A stretch of 64,000 bases of DNA, from NCBI RefSeq assembly GCF_003399645.1, contig NZ_NBXD01000014.1:186001-250000 (forward strand), in the 5' to 3' direction. The stretch is from Subtercola boreus. Lineage in GTDB: Bacteria > Actinomycetota > Actinomycetes > Actinomycetales > Microbacteriaceae. Shown here piece after piece: positions 50,112-58,132 of this stretch (the stretch's first letter is position 1; each line of letters begins with the position of its first letter). A program made the translations under genes and the position numbers. The notes below the pieces were generated by a model. It worked only from the letters and a program-made list of their open reading frames with translations. It made no database searches and was not told where the DNA came from.

Positions 50112-52517
50112 ATGACAGAGCACGTCGATGTGTTGATCGTAGGAGCCGGCCTGAGCGGAATCGGGGCCGCCAGCCATCTGAAACGCCGGATGCCCGGCAC
50201 CACCTTCGCGATCCTCGAGTCGCGGAGCGCCGTGGGCGGCACGTGGGACCTGTTCAGGTACCCCGGAATCCGCTCCGACTCCGATATGTACACGCTCGGC
50301 TACTCGTTCCGCCCGTGGACCGACGCGAAGGCGATCGCCGACGGTGACTCCATTCGCGAGTACATCACCGCGACCATCCACGACGAGGGCCTTCGCCCCA
50401 ACATCCGACTCAACACGCGCGTGCTGAGTGCCGCGTTCTCGAGCGAGACCGCCCTCTGGACGGTCACCGCCGTGCGAACCTCCGCGGCCGAGTACGTACA
50501 GGGCGACAGTGGCGGCGGCGACGAAGAGACCCTGACCTTCACCTGTTCGTTCCTCTCGGTGTGCTCGGGGTACTACCGCTACGACGAGGGGTACACCCCC
50601 GCGCTCCCGGGAGCCGATACCTTCGAGGGCCGGATCGTGCATCCGCAGCACTGGCCCACCGACCTCGACCACGCCGACAAGCGCGTCGTGGTGATCGGCA
50701 GCGGCGCGACCGCCGTCACCCTCGTTCCGTCGCTCGCGAAGACGGCGGCCCAGGTCACGATGCTGCAGCGCTCGCCCACCTACATCGCCGCCGTGCCGTC
50801 GAAGGATCGCACAGCCGACCGATTGCGCCGCCGGCTGCCCGCGCAGCTCGCCTACAACGCCGTGCGCGCGAAGAACATCGGCTATTCGATGTTCACCTAC
50901 CAGCTCAGCCGCCGTCGGCCCGAGACGATGAAGAAGCTGTTGCGAACATCCGCAGTCGCCAAGCTGCCGGCCGGCTTCGATGTCGACACCCATCTCGCGC
51001 CCTCCTACAACCCCTGGGACCAGCGTCTCTGCGCCATTCCCGACGGCGATCTCTACCGCGCCATCAGTCGCGGGAATGCCGACATGGTGACCGATGGCAT
51101 CGCCGAGATCACGGCCACCGGCATCCGGCTCGACTCGGGCAAGACGCTCGATGCCGACATCATCGTGACAGCGACGGGCCTGAACCTGCTGGTCATCGGT
51201 GGAATGACGCTGAGCGTCGACGGACGGACGATCGATGTGTCGAAGAAACTCAGCTACAAGGGCATGATGCTCGCCGGGGTACCGAATTTCTCGCTGACGA
51301 TCGGCTACACGAACGCTTCGTGGACGCTGAAGGCCGATCTGGTGGCCGAGTATGTGGTGCGACTGCTGAAGCACATGCACAGGCACGGCTACCAGACGGT
51401 GACTCCGGATGCCCCGGCCTCCGTTCTGCGCGGCACCCTCGTTCCGCTCATCGACCTGCAGGCCGGGTACGTGCTGCGGAACGCCGCGAGCCTGCCGCGG
51501 CAGGGGGAGAAGTCGCCCTGGCGGCTGCACCAGAACTACCTGCGTGACTTCCGGCTGTTCCGCCTGGGGCGGATCTCCGACGGCGTGCGGTTCGGGCGGC
51601 GGAGAACCTCGACACCGGAGAAGGCACGTCCGCTCGAATTGCCCGGCACTGCGTTCGTCAAGGTCGGCGGGGTACGACTGCGGTATCGCACCACCGGCAG
51701 CGGCGACCCCGTTCTGCTGTTGCACGGCATCGGCCAGAGCCTCGAAGACTGGAGTGAGCAGCACGACCGCCTCTCTGAGAACCACACCGTCTACAGCCTC
51801 GACCTCCCGGGTTTCGCCTACTCCGAGCGTCTGACGGGTACCGCAACGCTCGAGGGGCTGGCGAGCATCCTGCCCGCCTTCCTCGACGCGGTCGGCCTGA
51901 CGGAGCCGCTCCCGGTGATCGGCAACTCCCTGGGCGGCGCCGTGGCGATGACGTTCGCGGTCGCGCACCCCGAGCGGGTCTCGTCGCTCGTGCTCGCCGA
52001 CAGTGCGGGCTTCGGCGCGGAGGTCACCCTCGTGCTGCGGCTGCTCGCGATCAAGCCGCTCGGTGCCCTGTTGATGCGGCCGAACCCCGCGAACTCGAAG
52101 CGCACCGTCGAGTCGGTCTTCTACGACAAAACCCTGGCGACGGATGCCCGCATCCGGCACTCCTTCGCTCTGGCCCGGCGGCGGGCGCACGCGCAGACGA
52201 CGCTCGATGTCGCACACGACCTCGGCACCCTTCGCGGAGTGCGCCCGGAATGGCGCACACGGTTGCTCGCCCGGGTGTCGAGACTCGACATCCCCGTGCT
52301 CGTGCTGTGGGGCGACCATGACCACGTTCTGCCGTTCAGCCAGCACAGCGCGGCGACCAAGGCCCTGCCCCACGCGTCTGCGCATGTCTTCGAGCGCACA
52401 GGCCACATGCCGCAGATCGAACGACCCGACGAGTTCCGCGATGTCGTGGAACAGTTTCTCGAGAAGGCCGCGGGAAGTGCGGGCGAATCTCATCGGAGCT
52501 GTCCCGCGTTTGGGTAG
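50112..52517 (+). CDS. Flavin monooxygenase (Baeyer-Villiger type) fused to alpha/beta hydrolase
   Basis: An 801-residue two-domain enzyme in one frame. Residues 1 to about 490 are an EthA-like monooxygenase: VDVLIVGAGLSGIGAASHL (FAD), FEGRIVHPQHWP at 171-182 (Baeyer-Villiger fingerprint FxGxxxHxxxWP) and VVVIGSGATAVTLVPSLA (NADPH). Residues about 515-790 are an alpha/beta hydrolase: LLLHGIGQSLEDW (oxyanion hole), Ser606 in VIGNSLGGA, Asp735 in WGDHDHVLP and His765 in ERTGHMPQIE. The monooxygenase would turn a ketone into an ester or lactone that the hydrolase cleaves at once. Divergent from an EthR-like repressor. The frame is continuous with no stop or shift between the domains. Confidence 0.88.
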   Translation: MTEHVDVLIVGAGLSGIGAASHLKRRMPGTTFAILESRSAVGGTWDLFRYPGIRSDSDMYTLGYSFRPWTDAKAIADGDSIREYITATIHDEGLRPNIRLNTRVLSAAFSSETALWTVTAVRTSAAEYVQGDSGGGDEETLTFTCSFLSVCSGYYRYDEGYTPALPGADTFEGRIVHPQHWPTDLDHADKRVVVIGSGATAVTLVPSLAKTAAQVTMLQRSPTYIAAVPSKDRTADRLRRRLPAQLAYNAVRAKNIGYSMFTYQLSRRRPETMKKLLRTSAVAKLPAGFDVDTHLAPSYNPWDQRLCAIPDGDLYRAISRGNADMVTDGIAEITATGIRLDSGKTLDADIIVTATGLNLLVIGGMTLSVDGRTIDVSKKLSYKGMMLAGVPNFSLTIGYTNASWTLKADLVAEYVVRLLKHMHRHGYQTVTPDAPASVLRGTLVPLIDLQAGYVLRNAASLPRQGEKSPWRLHQNYLRDFRLFRLGRISDGVRFGRRRTSTPEKARPLELPGTAFVKVGGVRLRYRTTGSGDPVLLLHGIGQSLEDWSEQHDRLSENHTVYSLDLPGFAYSERLTGTATLEGLASILPAFLDAVGLTEPLPVIGNSLGGAVAMTFAVAHPERVSSLVLADSAGFGAEVTLVLRLLAIKPLGALLMRPNPANSKRTVESVFYDKTLATDARIRHSFALARRRAHAQTTLDVAHDLGTLRGVRPEWRTRLLARVSRLDIPVLVLWGDHDHVLPFSQHSAATKALPHASAHVFERTGHMPQIERPDEFRDVVEQFLEKAAGSAGESHRSCPAFG

Positions 52518-52844
52518 CCCCCGAACTGGGAATCGCAGACTTTATTCATCTGCATGAAACTGGTTACTGCGGCCCGATGGTGTCGCTGCGAACCCCCCGG
52601 CTCACTGAGGCGGTGGGTGAGCAGGCACCCATCGTCGAATGAAGGTCTTTCCTAGGGATCGGGCGGTGACTGCGAAGCTCCCGTGTGGGGCCGGTCGGGT
52701 TTCCGCTGGCTCCACCGGGCCGCACCGAGACGCATCCAGAAGCGCCGAGAGGTACCGCGAAGCGCCGTGACGTATCGCGACGCAGCGGTGACGTATCGAG
52801 ACGCAGCGAGACGCAGCGAGACGCATCGAGACGCAGCGCGACGT
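52518..52844. other. Intergenic region with 10-bp tandem repeats
   Basis: No convincing gene in this 327-bp gap between two convergent genes. TTCAT-CTGC-ATGAA at 52546-52559 is a weak inverted repeat that might help terminate the fusion gene. From about 52768 to 52842 a degenerate 10-bp array of GACGCAGCGA-type units (roughly eight, some GACGTATCGA) runs up to the amidase stop. A 10-bp unit equals about one DNA turn. Confidence 0.7.
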
Positions 52845-55097
52845 TCAGTTGGCGATCGGTGCACGATCGACGAACAACGGGTCGGTCGGCGCCGTGGTGA
52901 ACGCGCCAGCGATGACCAGGCCCCCGCGGCTGAGGGTCGCCACGACGAGCGGGTCGTGCGGGCCGCCCCATTCACTGTGTGGAAGCGGACGGTCTCGGGT
53001 GGGGAGGAACGCGGTGGCGCTGAAGAGCGCGGGTTCGCGTGCCGTGCCGGTGCCGGCCGGTGCCGTGGTGCCGGTGAGCGGTTTGGTGGCGGTCAGTGGT
53101 TTGGTGGCGGACGGTGCCGTAGTGCCGGTCAGCGGTGTGGTGACAGTCAGCGGTGTGGTGGTGCCGTTGATACTCAGGTCCACCGCGTCTGAGGGCAGGG
53201 CTCCGACCGCGGTACCGGTGACGGTGATCCCGAGTCCGCCGTCGACCTCTGTGGCTGTGGCTCGGAGTTGGAGCGTGACCGCTTCGGTCTGGGTGAGCAC
53301 GGCCGCGGGCATCCGTGTGTTCCGCTCATTCTCAAGCGGGGGTGTTCTGCCCGGGGGCACGCGGCGCCCGGCCCCGGACTCGTAAGCGTGTGCGTAGGCG
53401 AGCAGAGCACTGTCGTCGTAGGCCCGGCCGGCGAAGGTGAGGCCCACGGGCATCCCGGTGTCGGCCATCACCCCCATCATCACCGTGACCGTCGGAACAC
53501 CGAGGTGCCGCAGCACGAGGTTGCCGTTCGCGACCCACGTGCCGTTCCGCCAGGCGAGGGCAGCCGAATCGGGGTTCACGTCGGCATCGGCCGGGCCCAC
53601 GTCGGCGACGGCAGGGAAGACGAGGGCATCGATGCCGAGTTCGTCGAGCCAGTCTTCGAGGTCGACTCGCCGTGTGCGTTCGAGCCCGCGGAGGCCCTCT
53701 TCGAGGAAGGGGATGTTTTCGAGCGGAGTGATTCCGTCGCGGCGGGCCCGGGTGACGTAGTCGGCGAGGTCGACGTCCGTATTGTCGACGTCGGTGTTGT
53801 CGGCGTCAGTATTGTCGGCGTCAGTGTTATCGACGTGAGCCCGGGCTGAGCTGTGACCGGGGCTGTGCATCCCGTACCGGTCTGACAGGGCACCCGTTGG
53901 CGCAGGAAAGATCAGAGCCCCGTCGACGTCGGCCAGCGCGTGGAGCTCCGGGTCTCCGTTCGCGGCGAGGAAGTCGTGCCAGCCGAGCATCGACAGCTGC
54001 CACAGCTCGCTTTCGAGGAACTGCGGAGGCACGAATCCGCGCGTCGCCAGCGTCGGCGCACCCGGCCGGTCGCCCTCGTAGTTCGAGACCATCGGCAGCC
54101 CGACCTCGACCACCTCGGCACCCAGCGCTTCGAGGGCAGACCGGGCCTCGACCCAGAGCTCGATGACGGAGGCCCTGGTCTCGATCGGCGAGAACACGGC
54201 GTCGTCGCGGTCGATGTAGAGCCGCGGGATGCCCAGCCTCCGCCCGCGCAGGGTGTCGGCGGGGGCTGCCGTTCCGAGCTGCCGGTACGATTCCGGGCGC
54301 ACCGTCGACGCGGGCGGGATCGTGACGAAGGGCTGCTGGCGCCAGAAGTCGCCGCGGGAGTCGGGATCGTCGGCCACGATCACATCGAGCAGGATGAGCA
54401 GATCATCCACCGACCGGGTGTGGGGCACGACCACGTCCATCGTCGGCACGAGCGGCCAGTTGCCGCGCACGGAGATGACGCCGCGGGAGGGCGTGTACGC
54501 GACCAGGCCGTTGTTCGACGCCGGTGCCCGGCCCGACGACCAGGTCTCTTCGCCGAGGCCGAACGCGGCGAAACTCGCGGTCGTGGCGGTGCCCGATCCG
54601 TTCGAGGAACCCGAGGCGTAGGCGGCGGTGAGGTAGCCGGGGTTGTACGGGCTCTCGGCGCGGCCGTAGAGACCCCGCTGCATGCCGCCGTTCGCCATCG
54701 GCGGCATGTTCGTGAGGCCGATCAACACGGCCCCGGCCGCCCGCAGGCGTGCGATCGTGAACGCGTCATCGGTGGCGACCAGGTCGCGGAACGCGGGCGA
54801 ACCGGCTGCCACGGTGAGTCCGCGCACGCAGAAACTGTCTTTGGCCGTGTACGGGATGCCGTCGAGCAGTCCCCGCACCTCACCGCGCCGGCGGCGCTCG
54901 TCGGCGGCGCGGGCTTCGTCGAACGCGTCGGGGTTCAGAACGACGAGGGAGTTCAGCGTGATACCGCTGTGGTCGAAGTGCGCGATGCGGTCGAGGTAGC
55001 GGGCGACCAGGTCGACGCTGGTCACCGCGCCGCCCGCGAGGGCTGCGACGAGGTCGGCGATGCTCGTCTCGACGACGGTGAAGGCGCGCTCCGTCAT
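52845..55097 (-). CDS. Amidase signature family hydrolase with repeat insertions
   Basis: A 750-residue amidase, long for the family (about 480-550). The catalytic Lys is in DGIPYTAKDSF; the Ser cluster is YASGSSNGSGTATTASFAA followed by GLGEETWSSGRAPASNN, a variant of the usual GGSSGGS...DTGGSIR pattern. Ser-cisSer-Lys geometry seems conserved. Two repeat regions enlarge it: DNTDA/DNTDV units (53769-53828) and a C-terminal Thr/Pro domain with TPLTGT-type hexapeptides (53055-53162) near a beta-rich tail. It starts in the stop of the agmatine-deiminase-like gene (ATGA), so the two are coupled. It would hydrolyse an amide; substrate unknown. Confidence 0.82.
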   Translation of the reverse strand: MTERAFTVVETSIADLVAALAGGAVTSVDLVARYLDRIAHFDHSGITLNSLVVLNPDAFDEARAADERRRRGEVRGLLDGIPYTAKDSFCVRGLTVAAGSPAFRDLVATDDAFTIARLRAAGAVLIGLTNMPPMANGGMQRGLYGRAESPYNPGYLTAAYASGSSNGSGTATTASFAAFGLGEETWSSGRAPASNNGLVAYTPSRGVISVRGNWPLVPTMDVVVPHTRSVDDLLILLDVIVADDPDSRGDFWRQQPFVTIPPASTVRPESYRQLGTAAPADTLRGRRLGIPRLYIDRDDAVFSPIETRASVIELWVEARSALEALGAEVVEVGLPMVSNYEGDRPGAPTLATRGFVPPQFLESELWQLSMLGWHDFLAANGDPELHALADVDGALIFPAPTGALSDRYGMHSPGHSSARAHVDNTDADNTDADNTDVDNTDVDLADYVTRARRDGITPLENIPFLEEGLRGLERTRRVDLEDWLDELGIDALVFPAVADVGPADADVNPDSAALAWRNGTWVANGNLVLRHLGVPTVTVMMGVMADTGMPVGLTFAGRAYDDSALLAYAHAYESGAGRRVPPGRTPPLENERNTRMPAAVLTQTEAVTLQLRATATEVDGGLGITVTGTAVGALPSDAVDLSINGTTTPLTVTTPLTGTTAPSATKPLTATKPLTGTTAPAGTGTAREPALFSATAFLPTRDRPLPHSEWGGPHDPLVVATLSRGGLVIAGAFTTAPTDPLFVDRAPIAN
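53055..53162 (-). repeat. 18-bp coding repeat in the amidase C-terminus
   Basis: Six consecutive 18-bp units, for example GGTCAGCGGTGTGGTGAC and GGTCAGTGGTTTGGTGGC on the plus strand, encode PLTGTT/TKPLTA-type hexapeptides on the minus strand. Units are diverged, so the array is older than those at 7287 and 46087. Confidence 0.8.
53769..53828 (-). repeat. 15-bp coding repeat in the amidase (DNTDA/DNTDV x4)
   Basis: Four 15-bp units, from GTCGACGTCCGTATT to GTCGGCGTCAGTGTT on the plus strand, encode a pentapeptide Asp-Asn-Thr-Asp-[Ala/Val] on the minus strand. The segment forms an acidic loop inserted in the amidase core. Confidence 0.88.
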
Positions 55098-56275
55098 GGT
55101 CGGGTCGGCGCGGTGGGCCGGGTCGGCGGGGCCTGCCGGGTCGGCGAGGTGGGCAGGGTCGGTGCGGTGGGAAGGGTCGGCTGGATCTGCCCGGTCGGCA
55201 CCGACGGCTGCTGCTGGGTGATGCAGTGGATGCCGCCGCCCCGCAGGAGAATTTCCCGGGCATCGACGGTCACGACCCGCCGCCCCGGGTACGCCTCGGC
55301 CAGAACCTCGCGGGCCCGGCCGTCTGCCCGGTCGTCGTCGTAGCCGCAGGCGATGATCCCGTCGTTGACGACGAGATGGTTGACGTAGTTCCAGTCGACG
55401 AAGCCGTGGGCGTCTTCGAGTGCAGCGGGTGCCGGCAGGTCGACGATGTGAAAGTCGCGGCCGGCCGCATCCTGCGTCGTCTGAAGGAACGCCCGCAGGT
55501 CGCGGCTCACCGCGGCATCCGGATGATCGGGGTTCTGCTGCTGGTGCAGCAGCACCGTTCCGGGGCTCGGTATGGCCGCGACCATGTCGACGTGGCCACG
55601 GGTTCCGTACTCCTCGTAGTCGCGGGTGAGCCCACGCGGCAGCCAGATCACGTGGGTGGCACCGATCGTGCGCAGGAGCTCGGCCTCGACCCGCTGTTTG
55701 TCGAGGTTCGGGTTGCGGAGCGGATCGAGCTGCACGGTCTCGGTGATGATCACCGTTCCCTCGCCGTCGACGTGGATCGCACCGCCCTCGTTCACGAGCG
55801 TCGACGGGACGGGCTCTGCGCCCGCGAGAGCTCCGACGAGCCGGGCGATCTCGCCGTCGTGGCGGTATTCGGCGTGCGGTCCGCCGCCCCAGGCGTTGAA
55901 TCTCCAGTCGACCGCGCCAAGGGTGGGGGAGCTGGCGGGCGCGCTGCCGCTCGTGCTGTCGGATCCGTCGCTGCCGCCTCCGTCACCACCGTCCTCCCGG
56001 AGTACGAAGGTCGGGCCGAAGTCGCGCATCCAGAAGTCGTCGAGGGGTGCCTCGACCAGCTCGATTCCGGCCGACAGCATCCGCCTGGCCCGCCGCAGCT
56101 CGCTCGGATCGACCACCATCGTGACCGGCTCGAAGTCGGCCACCGCATGGGCGACCGCCGTCCACGCCTCGTAGGCGCCCTGCGGGTCACCGATGCTCAG
56201 CGTTCGGCACGCCCGGGGAAACGCCATCCAGATGCGGTCGTGCGGGGCGGTCTCAGCGGGCATCAGCCAGGTCAT
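55094..56275 (-). CDS. Agmatine deiminase family protein
   Basis: A 393-residue member of the PAD_porph / agmatine deiminase family. The guanidino-group fold is visible: WMRDFGPTFVLRE, EGGAIHVDGEGTVIITE, RGHVDMVAAIPSPGTVL, and the nucleophile cysteine in RGGGIHCITQQQP. It would hydrolyse agmatine to N-carbamoylputrescine and ammonia, or act on another arginine-like substrate. Coupled by ATGA to an amidase, which could act on the carbamoyl product, although the usual partner is a nitrilase-type enzyme. The last about 30 residues are a Thr/Pro repeat tail (LPTAP, LPTSP) from short DNA repeats. TAGGGT before the ATG suggests leaderless transcription. Confidence 0.85.
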   Translation of the reverse strand: MTWLMPAETAPHDRIWMAFPRACRTLSIGDPQGAYEAWTAVAHAVADFEPVTMVVDPSELRRARRMLSAGIELVEAPLDDFWMRDFGPTFVLREDGGDGGGSDGSDSTSGSAPASSPTLGAVDWRFNAWGGGPHAEYRHDGEIARLVGALAGAEPVPSTLVNEGGAIHVDGEGTVIITETVQLDPLRNPNLDKQRVEAELLRTIGATHVIWLPRGLTRDYEEYGTRGHVDMVAAIPSPGTVLLHQQQNPDHPDAAVSRDLRAFLQTTQDAAGRDFHIVDLPAPAALEDAHGFVDWNYVNHLVVNDGIIACGYDDDRADGRAREVLAEAYPGRRVVTVDAREILLRGGGIHCITQQQPSVPTGQIQPTLPTAPTLPTSPTRQAPPTRPTAPTRP

Positions 56276-56282
56276 GCCCGAT

Positions 56283-56288
56283 ACCCTA
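56283..56288 (-). promoter_or_regulatory. Putative -10 for the agmatine deiminase-amidase operon
   Basis: On the minus strand TAGGGT ends 7 nt before the ATG at 56275, again implying a leaderless transcript. Confidence 0.4.
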
Positions 56289-56335
56289 CCGGCGCGGGAG
56301 CACGCCGAGGCGAGCCCCAGGCCCGGCAGCGCTGC

Positions 56336-57376
56336 TCACGGCAGCAGGATGACCTTTCCGTTCAGTGTGTGCGACTCCGCGAGGCGCAGTGCGGCGGCAG
56401 CCTCGGTGAGCGGGAAGCGGGCAGCGATGTTGGCGGTGATGACGCCCTGTGCCAGCAGGTCGAAGACACGACCGAGATCGGCCTCCAGGTGCCGGCGAAA
56501 ACGTGCGGGACGAAAGCGGTGCCCGGCCCACAGATCGTAGAAGGTCGCGCGCCGCCCGTTCTGCAGCACCGACCAGAGCGCGGCCTGCCCGATCGCCTTC
56601 ACGAACGGCCAGACGAGGTTCCCCGTGCCGCTCACCTCGCCCACGATCGCGTAGGTCACCACGGTGCCGCCGGGTGCGAGCAGGTCGAAGGAGAGCCGGG
56701 TGATCGAGCCGCCGATGTTGTCGAAGACCGCATCCACCCCACCGGGGGCGAGGGCGCGAACCGTCGCGGCAAGGTCGGGATCTGCATAGTCCACCGGAGT
56801 CACGCCCGCCTCGCGGAGAGCCTCGTGGTGCCTCGGCGAGGCGGCCCCGATGACCCGCAACCCGTGGTGCAGGGCCAGCTGGATCAGGATGCCGCCCACT
56901 CCGCCGTTCGCGCCGAACAGCAGGATCGTCTGGCCGGGCTCGATCTTCGCCGCCCGGTGCAGCATCTGCCAGGCGGTGACCCCGTTCACCACCACCGTCT
57001 CGGCCTCGTCGGAGGGGACCTGGTCGGGCACGAGGATGCTGTCGCGGACCTCGACGACCGCGTGGCCCGCCCACGCCCCGGTCTTGGTCATCGTCGCGAC
57101 GCGTCGGCCGATCATCCCCTCGTCGGCGCTGTCGCCCGCCGAGAGGACCCGGCCGACCAGGTCATAGCCGGGGGTGAAGGGAAAGGCGGGCTGGCCGTAG
57201 TACCGTCCCCGTCGCATCGACTGTTCGGCGAAGGAGATACCGGTCGCCTCGACCTGTACGAGCAACTGCTTCGGCCCCGGGCTCGGCACGGGTACCGAGG
57301 TGACCTCGAGCCCGTCGGGTTCGACGAGCCCGGGGAGCACGATCCGGGTGGTGTGGGTGGCGTGCGTGGCGATCAT
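56336..57376 (-). CDS. Zinc-independent MDR, quinone oxidoreductase-like
   Basis: A 346-residue medium-chain dehydrogenase/reductase. GTTSVPVPSPGPKQLL-type N-terminal domain, FTPGYDLVGRVLSAGDSADE, and the NADPH site ILLFGANGGVGGILIQLALH with VDAVFDNIGGSITRL are typical of quinone oxidoreductases and enoyl reductases; zinc ligands are absent. It probably reduces an enone, quinone or aldehyde with NADPH. ATG 57376 is chosen because GGAAG lies about 8 nt upstream; an earlier start would run through the operator and G-rich array. A TetR operator precedes it and the TetR gene lies directly upstream. Confidence 0.83.
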   Translation of the reverse strand: MIATHATHTTRIVLPGLVEPDGLEVTSVPVPSPGPKQLLVQVEATGISFAEQSMRRGRYYGQPAFPFTPGYDLVGRVLSAGDSADEGMIGRRVATMTKTGAWAGHAVVEVRDSILVPDQVPSDEAETVVVNGVTAWQMLHRAAKIEPGQTILLFGANGGVGGILIQLALHHGLRVIGAASPRHHEALREAGVTPVDYADPDLAATVRALAPGGVDAVFDNIGGSITRLSFDLLAPGGTVVTYAIVGEVSGTGNLVWPFVKAIGQAALWSVLQNGRRATFYDLWAGHRFRPARFRRHLEADLGRVFDLLAQGVITANIAARFPLTEAAAALRLAESHTLNGKVILLP

Positions 57377-57394
57377 GGTGTCTTCCGTTCTGTT

Positions 57395-57415
57395 AGTTAG
57401 TGACTGAACAGTCAC
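57395..57415. promoter_or_regulatory. TetR operator upstream of the MDR gene
   Basis: GTGACTG (57400-57406) and CAGTCAC (57409-57415) are perfect inverted arms around AA. Read on the minus strand the site includes TGACTG-N8-CTAACT, the same pattern found at the TetR gene's own start (58075-58094), so one protein probably binds both. Confidence 0.65.
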
Positions 57416-57437
57416 AAATGGCGGCAAAGAAAAGCGG

Positions 57438-57492
57438 GGTGAGGGGGAGGAAGGGGGTGAGGGGGAGGAAGGGGGTGAGGGGGGAGGGAGGG
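57438..57492. repeat. G-rich 18-bp tandem repeat between TetR and MDR genes
   Basis: GGTGAGGGGGAGGAAGGG occurs twice (57438-57455, 57456-57473) and a 19-bp variant follows (57474-57492). The plus strand is purine-only except for T, with many runs of three to six G, so G-quadruplex or triplex structure is possible. It fills the gap from the TetR stop (57495) toward the MDR operator. Confidence 0.85.
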
Positions 57493-57494
57493 GG

Positions 57495-58073
57495 TCAGTC
57501 GTGCCGGATGCCGTGGTCGACCGTGCGCGCCCAGACGGTGTCGACGTCGGCGAGCCCTGCCTGCACGACCAGGTGGCAGAGCTGACCGTAGGCGAGGAAG
57601 CGCTGGATCGCGTCGTCGTCGGCTCCCGACTGCTGCGTGACGACGTGCACGACGCTGCTGATACCGCGACGGACCGCGTCGCGGATCTCGGGAACGTCGC
57701 AGGCGCTCTGCGCATGCACCTGGAGGGCGATCAGGCTGCGGTCGCGGATGAGTTCGATGTAGGCCAGAGACATCGCGTCGAGCCGGTCGGTGGGGGTCTC
57801 GCTCACGCTTCGACCGGCGCCGGCCGTGAGGGCGGCGGCAACCTGGGCGTAGCAGTCGTCGACCGCTGACACGAAGAGGCCGAGCTTGCCGTCGAACAGG
57901 CGGAAGACGTAGGCGGTCGAGACCTTCGCGGCGGCGGCCACGCTCGCCACTGGCGTCGCCTGGTAGCCCGAGCGGGAGAAGATCTCGACCGCGCGGGCCA
58001 CAATGCGCAACCGCTGGTCTTCAGCGGTCGATCTGGTGCCGCGGGACTGCGTTGCCACCGGTGTCGTCGTCAT
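57495..58073 (-). CDS. TetR-family regulator of the MDR gene
   Basis: A 192-residue TetR protein. The N-terminal HTH region has RIVARAVEIFSRSGYQATPV and AAKVSTAYVFRLFDGKLGLF. The ligand domain is Ala/Asp-rich without a named subfamily. It lies upstream of the MDR gene on the same strand, with a 118-bp gap containing the G-rich array and operator. A matching operator overlaps its own start codon, indicating autoregulation. Such pairs often sense quinones, aldehydes or drugs. Confidence 0.82.
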   Translation of the reverse strand: MTTTPVATQSRGTRSTAEDQRLRIVARAVEIFSRSGYQATPVASVAAAAKVSTAYVFRLFDGKLGLFVSAVDDCYAQVAAALTAGAGRSVSETPTDRLDAMSLAYIELIRDRSLIALQVHAQSACDVPEIRDAVRRGISSVVHVVTQQSGADDDAIQRFLAYGQLCHLVVQAGLADVDTVWARTVDHGIRHD

Positions 58074-58074
58074 G

Positions 58075-58094
58075 TGACTGATTGAACACTAACT
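58075..58094. promoter_or_regulatory. Second TetR operator, at the TetR gene start
   Basis: TGACTG (58075-58080), 8 bp, then CTAACT (58089-58094) repeats the pattern of the site at 57395 in opposite orientation. It lies 1 nt upstream of the TetR ATG, covering the leader or promoter. Confidence 0.55.
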
Positions 58095-58132
58095 AAGTGG
58101 CCATGTCAAGAGCACCCGGTCGCTGGGCGCGG

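Noticed and set aside
50082-52493. 803-codon minus-strand open frame opposite the monooxygenase-hydrolase gene
   Set aside because: Low-quality composition; would overlap the promoter and operator of the real gene.
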